The notes: generated by a model not told the origin, from the letters alone. A stretch of 64,000 nt of DNA from JBJXHN01 sp046233135 (GCA_046233135.1 JBJXHN010000003.1:186001-250000); one strand, 5' to 3'; counted from the stretch's first letter, positions 26,033-35,276 are shown. Made by a program: numbers and translations.

Positions 26033-26808
26033 CAGAATTTCTCCGTGCCGTCGCCCAGATAGGCTTCCTGAACCAGCCGGCTGCCGCGCACCTCGTCCAC
26101 GGGGCCGGTGGCGATCACCGTGCCGTTGACCATCACCGTCATCGTGTGGGCGATGGAAAAGACGGCGTCCATGTCATGTTCGATCAGCAGCAGGGGATAG
26201 GTCCGCCGCAGCTCCAGCAGCAAGGCCACCACCCGTTCGGACTCCTCGCGCCCCATGCCGGCCATGGGTTCGTCCAGCGCCAGCACCTTGGGCGCCGTGG
26301 CCAGCACCATGGCGATCTCCAGCTGGCGCTGCTCGCCATAGCTCATGGCACTGGCGACCGTGTGCGCCCGCGCCGTCAGGCCGGCCAGCTCCAGGGCCTG
26401 GTCCGTATTCTCCGCCACGTCCTTGCGCAGCCGGGCCGGGCGGAAGAAACGGAAGGCGTGGGACAGCCGGCTCTGGGCCGCCAGCCAGACGTTCTCGTGG
26501 CAGGTCAGCGTCGGATAGATGTTGGTCTTCTGGTAGGACCGGCCGATGCCCAGCCGGGCGACGCGATAGGCCGCCATGCCGGCGATATCGCGCCCTTCGA
26601 ACAGGATGCTGCCGCTGGTGGGCGGGATGTGGCCGGTGATCAGGTTGATCAGCGAGCTTTTGCCCGCCCCGTTGGGGCCGATGATGGCGTGGGGCTGGCC
26701 GGGGACCAGCGCCAGGTCCACGTGGTTGACCGCGCGCAGGCCGCCGTAGCACTTTTCCAGCGAGCGGGTCTCCAGGATCGGCGCAGAGGACATGGTCTGA
26801 GGGCTCAT
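26032..26808 (-). CDS. LivG-like ABC transporter ATP-binding protein
   Basis: A 258-aa ATPase, partner of the LivF-like subunit. Walker A GPNGAGKSS, the LivG-specific insertion RSYQKTNIYPTLTCHENVWLA, signature MSYGEQRQLEIAMVLA and Walker B VLALDEPMAGM are all present. Its start overlaps the permease gene by four bases and its end touches the LivF-like start, showing tight coupling. Confidence 0.88.
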   Translation of the reverse strand: MSPQTMSSAPILETRSLEKCYGGLRAVNHVDLALVPGQPHAIIGPNGAGKSSLINLITGHIPPTSGSILFEGRDIAGMAAYRVARLGIGRSYQKTNIYPTLTCHENVWLAAQSRLSHAFRFFRPARLRKDVAENTDQALELAGLTARAHTVASAMSYGEQRQLEIAMVLATAPKVLALDEPMAGMGREESERVVALLLELRRTYPLLLIEHDMDAVFSIAHTMTVMVNGTVIATGPVDEVRGSRLVQEAYLGDGTEKF

Positions 26809-27863
26809 GCCGCGGCCTCCGGGCTTTCGGTCTTGGGGGACGCAGCGGCAGGGGACGAAGCGCCGGCGCGCTTGCCCGGCAGCCAGGACGGACGCCCGCC
26901 CGGCCCCATGCCGATCCCCGCCAGACCGCGCGGCAGCACCAGCACCAGGGCGATGATCAGCAGGCCGTAGACCAGCAGCCAGTGTTCGGTCAGGTGCTCC
27001 AGCCCATAACGCAGGATCTCGATCACCGCCGCACCGACCACTGGGCCGAACAGGGTGCCCATGCCCCCCAGGATCACCGTCACCAGCGCCGTGCCGGACA
27101 TGTGCCAGCCCAGCATGCCCGGGCTGACAAAGCCGTACTGGGTGGCCGCCAGCATGCCGGCCAGAGCGGCGACCATGGCGGCGATAACGAACAGCACCAG
27201 CTTGTAGACATAGACGTTGTAGCCCAGGCCCCCGGTGCGGTTCTCGTTGACGCCGATGCCGCGCACCACCTTGCCGAAGGGGGACTCCAGCAGCCGCCGC
27301 ATCAGGGCGAAGGCGGCGATCAGCAGCACCAGGGTGGCGTAGTAGAACTGGTTCAGGCTTTCGAAGTCCACCAGGGTCACCCCACCGACCGTCAGGTTCG
27401 GCTTGACGAACAGGTACAGCCCGTCCGAGCCGCCGGCGAAGCGGGCGTCGTTGAACAGGTAGAACCCCATCTGCCCGATGGCCAGCGTCACCATGATGAA
27501 ATAGATGCCGCTGGTGCGCAGAGCCACCGCACCGACCAGGGCGGCAATCCCGCCCACCGCCAGCAGCGCCAGCGGCACCACGGTCAGGATCTGCGGCGCT
27601 TCGTACTCCGGGGTCAGCAGCACCAGCAGATAGGCCCCCAGGCCGTAGAAGGCCGCATGGCCCAGGCTGACCAGCCCGGCGATGCCCACCAGCAAGTCCA
27701 GGCTCATGCAGAACAGGCCCAGCACCATCACGGTGACGATCTGCTGCATGTAGAATTCATGCTGGTCGGCGGGGATCACCCCGGCCAGCAGCGGGAACAG
27801 CGCGGCCACGACGACCAGCATGCCCAGAAGCAGCAGCAGAGGCGGATATTTGCTCAAAAACAT
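26805..27863 (-). CDS. LivM-like ABC transporter permease
   Basis: A 352-aa permease with eight to ten hydrophobic helices and the family segments CMSLDLLVGIAGLVSLGHAAFYGLGAY and VRGIGVNENRTGGLGYNV...LAGMLAAT. The C-terminal ~40 residues are a Pro/Ser/Ala-rich cytoplasmic tail. Forms the membrane channel with the LivH-like subunit. Confidence 0.87.
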   Translation of the reverse strand: MFLSKYPPLLLLLGMLVVVAALFPLLAGVIPADQHEFYMQQIVTVMVLGLFCMSLDLLVGIAGLVSLGHAAFYGLGAYLLVLLTPEYEAPQILTVVPLALLAVGGIAALVGAVALRTSGIYFIMVTLAIGQMGFYLFNDARFAGGSDGLYLFVKPNLTVGGVTLVDFESLNQFYYATLVLLIAAFALMRRLLESPFGKVVRGIGVNENRTGGLGYNVYVYKLVLFVIAAMVAALAGMLAATQYGFVSPGMLGWHMSGTALVTVILGGMGTLFGPVVGAAVIEILRYGLEHLTEHWLLVYGLLIIALVLVLPRGLAGIGMGPGGRPSWLPGKRAGASSPAAASPKTESPEAAA

Positions 27864-27876
27864 CGTCGAAGGCTCC

Positions 27877-28743
27877 TCAGCTGCGGGCGAACAGGCCCTG
27901 GGGACGCCACAGCAGCACGGCTGTCATCACGCCATAGACCAGGAAGCTGGCGAAGTCGGGCAGCAGCACCCGGCCGAAGGTGTCGGCCAGGCCGATCAGC
28001 AAGGCCCCCAGCAGCGCCCCCTTCACCGACCCGATGCCGCCGATCACCACCACCACGAAGCTGATGACGATGATCGCATCGCCCATGCCCGGATAGACCG
28101 AGGCCAGGGGAGCCGCCACCGCGCCGGCAAAGCCGGTCAGCGCGGCGCCGGCGGCGAAGACGATGGCGAACAGCAGTTTCACGTCGATGCCCAGGGCGGC
28201 GACCATCTCGCGATTGCTGGCCCCGGCGCGGATCCACATGCCCAGGCGGGTGCGCTGGATCACCAGGAACAGCACCGCCGCCAGCACGGCACAGACCACC
28301 GCCAGGACCAGGCGATAAACGGGATAGGACAGGGTCTCGGTCAGCGGGATGGAAAAGGCCAGCGCGTCGGGCAGAGCCACGCCGTGCACATCCGTGCCCC
28401 ACAGGATGCGCTGCATCTCGTTGAAAACCAGGATCAGGCCATAGGTCATCAGCACCTGATCCAGGTGATTGCGGGCATACAGGTGGACCATCAGGCCCCG
28501 TTCGATCAGATAGCCCGCCACCGCCGACCCGGCCAGCGCCCCGACGATGGCCAGGGCGAGGCTGTCGGTCGCGGCAGCGATGTCATAGGCGATATAGGCC
28601 CCGAGCATGTAGAACGCGCCGTGGGCCAGATTGATGATCCCCATGATGCCGAAGATCAGGGTCAGGCCGCTGGCGATCAGAAACAGCAACAGGCCGTACT
28701 GCACACCGTTCAGGACCTGGATGAGCAGGAAGGTCGGGTCCAT
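27877..28743 (-). CDS. LivH-like ABC transporter permease
   Basis: A 288-aa permease: ASGLTLIFGIMGIINLAHGAFYMLGAYIAY is the LivH opening, and VKLLFAIVFAAGAALTGFAGAVAAPL plus VVVIGGIGSVKGALLGALLIGLADTFG the conserved loop region. ATG 28743 is used; upstream residues are not membrane protein-like. 125 bases separate it from the binding-protein gene. Confidence 0.87.
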   Translation of the reverse strand: MDPTFLLIQVLNGVQYGLLLFLIASGLTLIFGIMGIINLAHGAFYMLGAYIAYDIAAATDSLALAIVGALAGSAVAGYLIERGLMVHLYARNHLDQVLMTYGLILVFNEMQRILWGTDVHGVALPDALAFSIPLTETLSYPVYRLVLAVVCAVLAAVLFLVIQRTRLGMWIRAGASNREMVAALGIDVKLLFAIVFAAGAALTGFAGAVAAPLASVYPGMGDAIIVISFVVVVIGGIGSVKGALLGALLIGLADTFGRVLLPDFASFLVYGVMTAVLLWRPQGLFARS

Positions 28744-28868
28744 GGGAACAGGCTCCGCGATGGATGCGACGGGATCCGCGCCCGCCCCCCGCCGGCACAA
28801 GCCGGCAAGGGACGGAACAGGGACTTGGAGAAACGATAACCGCGCGAACGCCGCGGACGGCCGGGGCC

Positions 28869-30071
28869 TCAGGCGCCCAGCTTACAGCCGCGCGCCGGAT
28901 CGGCCAGGGCCTCCGTCGCGACACCGGTCACCACGTTGACGCCATCCACCACCGTGCGCAGATAGATGTTCTGCACCGGATTATGCGCCTTGCTGAAGGT
29001 CAGCGGGCCGCGCGGAGAATTGATCTTCGCCCCTTCCATGGCACCATACAGGACGTTGGACGCGCCGAAGTCCCCCTCCACCGCCGCCAGGCCGATGGCC
29101 AGCAGCTGGCCGGCGTCATACCCCTGAACCCCATAGATGTCCGCTTCCTTGCCGAAGGCCTTGGCATAGGCCGCGCGGAAGGCTTCATTGGTGCCGTTGG
29201 CCAGGGTGTCGGCGTAGTGCAGGGTGGTCAGCAGCCCTTCGGCCGCCGATCCCTGCGCCTTCAGGGTGCCTTCGGTCAGGAAGCCGGAGCCGAGCAGCGG
29301 AATGCTGTCCTTCAGCCCGGCGGCCTCGTAATCCTTGACGAACTTCACCGCCCCGCCGCCGGCAAAGAACACGAACACCGCATCAGGCTTCAGGGCGGCG
29401 ATCTCCGACAGGTTGGCCTGGAACTCCACGTCCGGGAAGGGCACCAGGATTTCCTTGATCACCTCGCCGCCGGCCGCTTCGAAGCCCTCGCGGAAGCCCT
29501 GGACGGCTTCTTCGCCCGCGCCGTACTTCCACGACATGGACACCACCTTCTTGTACCCCTGGTCGGCCGCGACCTTGCCCATGGGGAAGGCCGGCTGCCA
29601 GTTGGTGAACGAGGTCCGGAAGATGTTCGGCGCGCACAGCGGACCCGTCGCCGCCCCGGCCCCGGCGTTGGGGATGATCAGCGGCGTGCCGCTTTCACGC
29701 ACCACCTTGACCATGCCCATGGCGACACCGGAATGCACCGTGCCATACAGCACGTCGACCCCGTCGCCCTTCACCAACTTGGTGGCGTTCTGCGAGGCCC
29801 GGGCGGGGTCGGATTCGTCGTCCAGGGTGATGATCTCCACCGGGCGGCCGCCCAGGGTGCCCCCGGTCTGTTCGATGGCCAGCTTCAGGCCGTTCAGGTT
29901 GGCTTCCCCCAGAGCCGCATAGGTTCCGGTAAAGGGCAGCATGGCCCCGATCTTGATGGGGGCGGCAGCGCGGGCAGTGCGGATGCCGCCTCGGAAGGCG
30001 GTGGCGCCCAGGCCGGCGCCGAACCCGACGGCTAGGGTCGATTTCAGCAGCGAGCGACGGCTGATGGTCAT
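28869..30071 (-). CDS. Periplasmic substrate-binding protein of the benzoate-linked ABC transporter
   Basis: A 400-aa type-I periplasmic binding protein (Peripla_BP_6). It begins MTISRRSLLKSTLAVGFGAG, a twin-arginine signal peptide, followed by the mature start APIKIGAMLPFTGTYAALGEANLNG. First gene of the transporter operon, with two BoxR-type sites about 75-140 bases upstream. Binding of benzoate or another aromatic acid is inferred from the regulatory sites and from similar genes in other box clusters. Confidence 0.85.
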   Translation of the reverse strand: MTISRRSLLKSTLAVGFGAGLGATAFRGGIRTARAAAPIKIGAMLPFTGTYAALGEANLNGLKLAIEQTGGTLGGRPVEIITLDDESDPARASQNATKLVKGDGVDVLYGTVHSGVAMGMVKVVRESGTPLIIPNAGAGAATGPLCAPNIFRTSFTNWQPAFPMGKVAADQGYKKVVSMSWKYGAGEEAVQGFREGFEAAGGEVIKEILVPFPDVEFQANLSEIAALKPDAVFVFFAGGGAVKFVKDYEAAGLKDSIPLLGSGFLTEGTLKAQGSAAEGLLTTLHYADTLANGTNEAFRAAYAKAFGKEADIYGVQGYDAGQLLAIGLAAVEGDFGASNVLYGAMEGAKINSPRGPLTFSKAHNPVQNIYLRTVVDGVNVVTGVATEALADPARGCKLGA

Positions 30072-30145
30072 CGTGGGTGTTCCTCCCTGTGTGTCCGACT
30101 TTGTCAGTAACCGACTTTTCGGCTTTGTTTTATCAACACGCTTTA

Positions 30146-30159
30146 TGCATCTTATTGCA
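30146..30159. promoter_or_regulatory. BoxR-type operator site 6
   Basis: TGCA-TCTTAT-TGCA, both cores perfect, 75 bases upstream of the binding-protein start. Confidence 0.72.
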
Positions 30160-30197
30160 CCATACCGCATCACTCAAGGGGGAAAGCGGAGATAATA

Positions 30198-30211
30198 TGC
30201 ATTATATTGCG
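30198..30211. promoter_or_regulatory. BoxR-type operator site 7
   Basis: TGCA-TTATAT-TGCG, one mismatch from the consensus; a further TGCA follows at 30214-30217. Between the ABC operon and the end of the alcohol dehydrogenase gene. Confidence 0.68.
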
Positions 30212-30253
30212 TATGCACAGGAACGTTCCGCTCTGCCGGACGCGTCCTTCTCC

Positions 30254-31285
30254 CTACAGGGTCAGCACCACCTTTCCCGACTGTTCTCCTCCGGCAAGGC
30301 GGTCGAAGGCCTCCCCATGGCGGTCCAGGGGAAATCGGCTGTCGATCACCGGGCGCAGGCCGTTTCCCTGCACCGCACGCAGCAGCTCCAGAAGGTCGCC
30401 CGGCGTGCCCAGGGTCGAACCGAGAATCCGCAGCTGGCGGATGAACACCCGGTGCAGATCGGCCGAAGGCGCGCCGCCGCTGGTGGCCCCGCAGGTGACG
30501 ATGGTGCCGCCGCGCACGACGCTGCGCAATGCGGTATCCCAGGTGGCCTGACCGACGTTCTCCACCACCACATCCACCCCCCGCTTGCGGGTGGCCTCCA
30601 TCACCGCGCCCACCACATCGGCGTTGCGGGCGTTGACCGTGACGGCCGCCCCCAAAGCGCGCGCACGCTCCAGCTTGGCATCGCTGGTCGAGGTGGCAAT
30701 GACCCTGGCACCGATCATGCGGCAGATCTGCAGCGCCGCCAGCGACACACCGCCGCCGACACCGAAGATCAGCACCGTATCCGTCGGCCGCACCGCCGCC
30801 TTGGTCACCACCATCCGCCAGGCGGTCAGATAGGCCACGGGCAGACAAGCCGCCTCTTCGAACGACAGGCCGTCGGGGATGGGAAAGACGTTGGCGGCCG
30901 GCAGGCTGACCAGATCGGCGAACGTGCCGTCCACATGCTCTCCCAGGATCCGGTAGCGCAGGCACAGCACCGAATCGCCGCGCAGGCAGAATTCGCAGCG
31001 GCCGCAGCCCAGGCCGGGATGCAGCAGCACCCGGTCCCCCACCCGCAAGCCGCTTTCGCCCGGATCCACCGCCTCGACCACCCCCGCCCCATCCACACCC
31101 ATGATCAGCGGCAGAGCATGGGTAATCCCCGCGCCCGTATCGCGCATATACAGATCCACCCGGTTCAGGCTGCCGGCCTTGATCCGCACCAGCACCTCGC
31201 CCGGCGCCCGGGTCGGGTCCGGCCGTTCGCCCAGGACCACCGTGCCCCGGCCGTCCGTGCGTCCCGTCAGTTCCAGCGCCCGCAT
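30254..31285 (-). CDS. Zinc-dependent alcohol dehydrogenase / quinone reductase (MDR superfamily)
   Basis: A 343-aa medium-chain dehydrogenase. The catalytic-domain start is typical (GEVLVRIKAGSLNRVDLYMRD, MGVDGAGVVEAV), the structural zinc Cys set GCGRCEFCLRGDSVLC is complete, and the NAD(P) site is FGVGGGVSLAALQ. Starts two bases from the hemerythrin gene stop on the same strand, so the pair is an operon; its promoter at ~31.9 kb has BoxR-type sites. Oxidation or reduction of a pathway intermediate is likely; substrate unknown. Confidence 0.85.
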   Translation of the reverse strand: MRALELTGRTDGRGTVVLGERPDPTRAPGEVLVRIKAGSLNRVDLYMRDTGAGITHALPLIMGVDGAGVVEAVDPGESGLRVGDRVLLHPGLGCGRCEFCLRGDSVLCLRYRILGEHVDGTFADLVSLPAANVFPIPDGLSFEEAACLPVAYLTAWRMVVTKAAVRPTDTVLIFGVGGGVSLAALQICRMIGARVIATSTSDAKLERARALGAAVTVNARNADVVGAVMEATRKRGVDVVVENVGQATWDTALRSVVRGGTIVTCGATSGGAPSADLHRVFIRQLRILGSTLGTPGDLLELLRAVQGNGLRPVIDSRFPLDRHGEAFDRLAGGEQSGKVVLTL

Positions 31286-31287
31286 GA

Positions 31288-31875
31288 TCAGGCCAGCCCG
31301 ATGGGAGCCGGGGCCAGCGCCAGGATGCGGTCGAAAACCTCGCGGAAGGCCCGGCGGGAGTCCACACCGATCAGCGGATCGTCGTTGGCGGCAAAGGCTG
31401 CGTCGATCTCGGCCCAATCCTCGTCGGTCAGCACCCGCATGGCCAGGGGCAGGATCTTGCCTTCCTCCTTGGCGATATGACGGAAGGTGAAGTCCACATA
31501 GGTTTCGGCCAGATCGGCAAAAGCCTCCAGCGCCGCCGCCTCTCCGCCCGTCCCGGCCGCCTTTTCATAGGCCGCCAGCGCCGCGCCCAAGCGGGTGACG
31601 TCCTCCGGTTCCCGCCGGTGTTCCGCCTCCAGCTCCGCCAGCAGATCGTCGGCCTTGTCGGTCCGGCGGCGCAGGGCCTTGAACAGGTAGTCGTCTTCCT
31701 TGGGGTGGTGCAGGCGGTCGGGGAAGCCTTCGATATAGGTCAGGATGGCGCGGAACAGAGGAAAGTTCGGCCGGCCGGCGCCCCGTTGCAGATCGGCGAC
31801 CAGATAGCTCAGCCCGTGGACCACCGCCGCCAGCGAGCGGTGCTCTTCCTTGATGATCGCCAACCCCCGATGCAT
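31288..31875 (-). CDS. Hemerythrin-domain protein
   Basis: A 195-aa four-helix protein with hemerythrin-like iron ligands: IKEEHRSL, RLHHPKEDDYLF, EAEHRREPED and FRHIAKEEGKILPLA. Such proteins bind oxygen, NO or peroxide at a di-iron site. First gene of the operon with the alcohol dehydrogenase, opposite the PaaF-like gene. Being placed under the same operator-bearing region suggests a link to the oxygen-consuming box epoxidase, for example as oxygen store or stress sensor; this is inference. Confidence 0.85.
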   Translation of the reverse strand: MHRGLAIIKEEHRSLAAVVHGLSYLVADLQRGAGRPNFPLFRAILTYIEGFPDRLHHPKEDDYLFKALRRRTDKADDLLAELEAEHRREPEDVTRLGAALAAYEKAAGTGGEAAALEAFADLAETYVDFTFRHIAKEEGKILPLAMRVLTDEDWAEIDAAFAANDDPLIGVDSRRAFREVFDRILALAPAPIGLA

Positions 31876-31936
31876 GCACAGCCTCCCGTTTTTCGATCGC
31901 GCCGTTCGCGCCTGAATGCGGACCCTTGCCCTGACA

Positions 31937-31950
31937 TGGTATATATTGCA
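31937..31950. promoter_or_regulatory. BoxR-type operator site 8
   Basis: TGGT-ATATAT-TGCA in the divergent region between the hemerythrin operon (minus) and the PaaF/G/H-like operon (plus). Confidence 0.55.
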
Positions 31951-32000
31951 TTAACCCACCCCTTCACACCAGGAGAAAGACGTCTTTGCACCCGGTTTAA

Positions 32001-32014
32001 CGCATTATATTGCA
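32001..32014. promoter_or_regulatory. BoxR-type operator site 9
   Basis: CGCA-TTATAT-TGCA, 70 bases upstream of the enoyl-CoA hydratase start; spacing to site 8 is 64 bases. Confidence 0.68.
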
Positions 32015-32083
32015 CATTTTCGCGGTTTGACGTATCTCAGGGCAACACCCCCTGGCCCCCTGCCCGTTCGAGAGGTTCCTTCC

Positions 32084-32890
32084 ATGCCGGACGCCCAAGC
32101 TGTTTCCACCGCTTCCCCCGCGCCGGATGTGCTGGCCAGCCGGCCCCGCCCCGGGGTGCTGTTGCTGACCCTGAACCGGCCGCAGGTGAACAACGCCTTG
32201 CGCAGCCGCACCCTGGCCGACCTGGCAGAGCATCTGTCCGAGGCGGCGGAGGACGACGGGGTGCGCTGCGTGGTGCTGACCGGAGGCCGCAAGGCTTTCG
32301 CCGCCGGAGCGGACATCGGCGAACTGGCCGCCCATGACGCCACTTCCATCCTCAGCGACGTGCGGCCCCGCCATTGGCAGGTGATCCGCCAGTTCCCCAA
32401 GCCCCTGGTGGCGGCGGTGAACGGCTTTTGCCTGGGGGGCGGCAACGAGCTGGCCATGCATGCCGACATCATTCTGGCCGGAGAGGACGCCCGCTTCGGC
32501 CAGCCGGAGATCAACCTGGGGATCATTCCCGGCGCCGGCGGAACCCAGCGGCTGACCGCTGCCCTGGGCAAGTCCGAAGCCATGCGCCTGGTGCTTTCCG
32601 GCGCCTTTCTCGATGCCCGCACCGCCCTCGCGCGCGGGCTGGTCAGCGCCGTCTGCCCGCCCGAGCTGACCGTGGACCACGCCCTGGACCTTGCCGAAAC
32701 CATCGCCGCCAAGCCGCCGCTGGCCCTGCGCCTGGCCAAGGAAGCGGTGCTGAAGGCCTTCGACATGGGGCTGGAACAGGGGCTGGCCCACGAACGCCGG
32801 GCCTTCTGCCAGCTCTTCGCCACCGCCGACAAGGCCGAAGGCGTGGCCGCCTTTCTGGAAAAGCGCCGTCCTGCCTTCACCGGCCGCTAA
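32084..32890 (+). CDS. paaF: Enoyl-CoA hydratase, PaaF-like
   Basis: A 268-aa crotonase. FAAGADIGELAAHD (oxyanion hole), KPLVAAVNGFCLGGGNELAMHADIILAGEDARFGQPEINLGIIPGAGGTQRLTAALG carries both catalytic Glu residues of a true hydratase. In the box route it would hydrate 2,3-dehydroadipyl-CoA to 3-hydroxyadipyl-CoA. The start ATG 32084 follows GAGAGGTTCC. First gene of a plus-strand beta-oxidation operon. Confidence 0.85.
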   Translation: MPDAQAVSTASPAPDVLASRPRPGVLLLTLNRPQVNNALRSRTLADLAEHLSEAAEDDGVRCVVLTGGRKAFAAGADIGELAAHDATSILSDVRPRHWQVIRQFPKPLVAAVNGFCLGGGNELAMHADIILAGEDARFGQPEINLGIIPGAGGTQRLTAALGKSEAMRLVLSGAFLDARTALARGLVSAVCPPELTVDHALDLAETIAAKPPLALRLAKEAVLKAFDMGLEQGLAHERRAFCQLFATADKAEGVAAFLEKRRPAFTGR

Positions 32891-32918
32891 CTCCCTTCAT
32901 TCCCCGGAGCCCGATCCA

Positions 32919-33719
32919 ATGGCTTTCGAGACCACTCTGTTTTCCATCGACGCCGGCGTCGCCACCCTGACCCTGAACCGGCCGGACAAGCTCAACGCCT
33001 TCACCGTGCAGATGCACGCCGAGGTCAAGGAGGCCCTGAAGGCGGTGACGGCCGGCGGGCGGGACGGTTCGGTGCGGGTGCTGGTGCTGACCGGTGCCGG
33101 CCGGGGCTTCTGCACCGGCCAGGACCTCGGCGACCGCAAGCCACCGCCCGACGGCGGCCGGCCGAACCTGGGGGAAAGCCTGGACGCCCGCTACAACCCG
33201 CTGGTCCGTACCCTGGCCGGGCTGGACATGCCGGTGCTCTGCGCCGTCAACGGGGTGGCGGCCGGAGCCGGGGCCAACATCGCCCTGGCCTGCGACATCG
33301 TCTTCGCCGCCCGTAGTGCCGCGTTTATCCAGGCCTTCTGCCGCCTTGGCCTGATCCCGGATTCCGGGGGCACCTGGGTGCTGCCCCGGCTGGTGGGCAA
33401 GGCGCGGGCCGCCGGGCTGACGCTGCTGGGCGACAAGATCACCGCCGAGCAGGCCGCCGCCTGGGGCCTGATCTGGCAGGTGGTGGACGACGACGCCCTG
33501 ATGGGCACGGTGATGGAAACCGCCCGCCGCCTGGCCACGGCCCCGACCGCCGGCCTGGCCCTGATCAAGCGGGCGCTGGCCGCCAGCACCACCAACAACC
33601 TCGACGCCCAGCTGGATCTGGAGCGCGACCTGCAAACCATCGCCGGCCGGTCCGACGACTATCAGGAAGGCGTGGCTGCCTTCCTCGGCAAACGGCCGCC
33701 CCAGTTCAAGGGACGCTGA
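32919..33719 (+). CDS. paaG: Enoyl-CoA isomerase, PaaG-like
   Basis: A 266-aa crotonase of the PaaG type: GRGFCTGQDLGDRKPPPDGG, LDMPVLCAVNGVAAGAGANIALACDIVFAARSA and FCRLGLIPDSGGTWVLPRLVG, the last with the Asp that replaces a hydratase Glu in PaaG isomerases. PaaG isomerises 3,4- to 2,3-dehydroadipyl-CoA (and the phenylacetyl-CoA epoxide), exactly the step needed after BoxD. 28 bases after paaF. Confidence 0.88.
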   Translation: MAFETTLFSIDAGVATLTLNRPDKLNAFTVQMHAEVKEALKAVTAGGRDGSVRVLVLTGAGRGFCTGQDLGDRKPPPDGGRPNLGESLDARYNPLVRTLAGLDMPVLCAVNGVAAGAGANIALACDIVFAARSAAFIQAFCRLGLIPDSGGTWVLPRLVGKARAAGLTLLGDKITAEQAAAWGLIWQVVDDDALMGTVMETARRLATAPTAGLALIKRALAASTTNNLDAQLDLERDLQTIAGRSDDYQEGVAAFLGKRPPQFKGR

Positions 33720-33722
33720 CCC

Positions 33723-35258
33723 ATGACCGCTTCCGCCCCTCTTCCCCCTCCCCTCGCTCTCCCCCTCGCTTCTCCCGTCGGCGTGGTCGGCGCCGGCGCC
33801 ATGGGCGCAGGCATCGCCCAGGTGGCCGCCCAGGCCGGACATTCCGTGCTGCTGTTCGACACCGCCGAGGGCGCGGCCGCCAAGGGCAAGGCTGGTATCG
33901 AAAAGGCCCTGGCCCGCCGGGTCGCCAAGGGCGCCCTGGCCCGGGCGGATCTGGACGCCCTGCTCGGCCGCATCGTCGTTGCCCGCTCCCTTTCCGACCT
34001 CGCCCCCGCCGCGCTGGTCATCGAGGCCATTGTCGAGCGGCTGGAGGTCAAGCAGACCCTTTTCCGCCAGCTGGAAGAGCTGTGCGATGCCGGGGTGATC
34101 CTGGCCACCAACACCAGCTCGCTGTCCATCACCGCCATCGGCGCCGGGCTGGCACGGCCGGAACGGCTGGTGGGGCTGCACTTCTTCAATCCCGCGCCGG
34201 TGATGGCGCTTGTGGAGGTGATCTCCGGCATCGCCACCCTGCCCGAGGTGGCCGCCACCGCCCGCGCCACGGCCGAAGCCTGGGGCAAGGCGCCGGTGCT
34301 GGCCGCCTCCACCCCCGGCTTCATCGTCAACCGGGTGGCCCGGCCGTTCTATGCCGAAGCCCTGCGTCTGCTTCAGGACGGCGCGGCGACGCCGGCCACC
34401 ATCGACGCGGTGATGCGCGAAAGCGGCGGATTCCGCATGGGTCCTTTCACGCTGATGGACCTGATCGGCCACGACGTGAACTACGCCGTCACCTGTTCGG
34501 TCTGGAGCGCCTGCTACCACGATCCCCGCTTCCTGCCGTCGCTGGCTCAGAAGGCCCTGGTGGACGCCGGCTGGCTGGGCCGCAAGACCGGCCGGGGCTT
34601 CTACGACTACCGCGACGGGGCGGAGACGCCGGCGCCCGACACGGCCCCACCCGTCCCTGCTCCCGCTGCGCCGTTGATGATGCGCGGTCCCTGCCCCCTG
34701 GCCGGCCGGCTGGCGGCGTCGGGACTGGCGGTGAGCCTGGACGACGACGGCCCGGGGGACCTGCTGATCGGCGAAGTCCGCCTGCTGCCCAGCGACGGCC
34801 GCTCCGCCACCCTGGCCGCCGCCGAGGACGGCCATGCGGACACCGTGGTCTTTGATCTCGCCCTGGATTGGCAGACCGCCAGCCGGGCCTGCATCGCCGT
34901 GGCCGATCAGGCGGGGCCGCAGGCTCTGCCCGCTGCACTCGGCCTGCTCCAGGCTCTGGGACTGGCGGTGTCGGTGATCGACGACGTGCCTGGGCTGGTG
35001 GTGACCCGCACCGTGGCCATGCTGGCCAACGAAGCCGCCGATGCGGTGCGCGAACAGGTGGCCTCGGCGGTGGATGTCGATGTGGCGATGACCAAGGGCG
35101 TGAACTACCCGCGCGGACCGCTGGCCTGGGCTCAGGACATCGGGCTGGCGCGGGTGCTTGCCATCCTGGGCAACCTGCACGCCGCGACCCAGGAAGACCG
35201 TTACCGCGCCTCGCCGCTGCTGGCCCGCAAGGTCGTGGGCGGGACGTCGTTTCTTTAA
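33723..35258 (+). CDS. paaH: 3-hydroxyadipyl-CoA dehydrogenase, PaaH-like
   Basis: A 511-aa two-module 3-hydroxyacyl-CoA dehydrogenase: Rossmann site GVVGAGAMGAGIAQVAAQAG, catalytic region GLHFFNPAPVMALVEVISG, then a first helical domain (FIVNRVARPFYAEALRLL...GRKTGRGFYDY), a poorly conserved middle and a second dehydrogenase-C-terminal module (VTRTVAMLANEAADAVREQV...GVNYPRGPLAW). Oxidises 3-hydroxyadipyl-CoA with NAD. Starts three bases after paaG. A thiolase gene should follow but is broken. Confidence 0.88.
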   Translation: MTASAPLPPPLALPLASPVGVVGAGAMGAGIAQVAAQAGHSVLLFDTAEGAAAKGKAGIEKALARRVAKGALARADLDALLGRIVVARSLSDLAPAALVIEAIVERLEVKQTLFRQLEELCDAGVILATNTSSLSITAIGAGLARPERLVGLHFFNPAPVMALVEVISGIATLPEVAATARATAEAWGKAPVLAASTPGFIVNRVARPFYAEALRLLQDGAATPATIDAVMRESGGFRMGPFTLMDLIGHDVNYAVTCSVWSACYHDPRFLPSLAQKALVDAGWLGRKTGRGFYDYRDGAETPAPDTAPPVPAPAAPLMMRGPCPLAGRLAASGLAVSLDDDGPGDLLIGEVRLLPSDGRSATLAAAEDGHADTVVFDLALDWQTASRACIAVADQAGPQALPAALGLLQALGLAVSVIDDVPGLVVTRTVAMLANEAADAVREQVASAVDVDVAMTKGVNYPRGPLAWAQDIGLARVLAILGNLHAATQEDRYRASPLLARKVVGGTSFL

Positions 35259-35276
35259 CTTCGGGAGCCATTTTTC

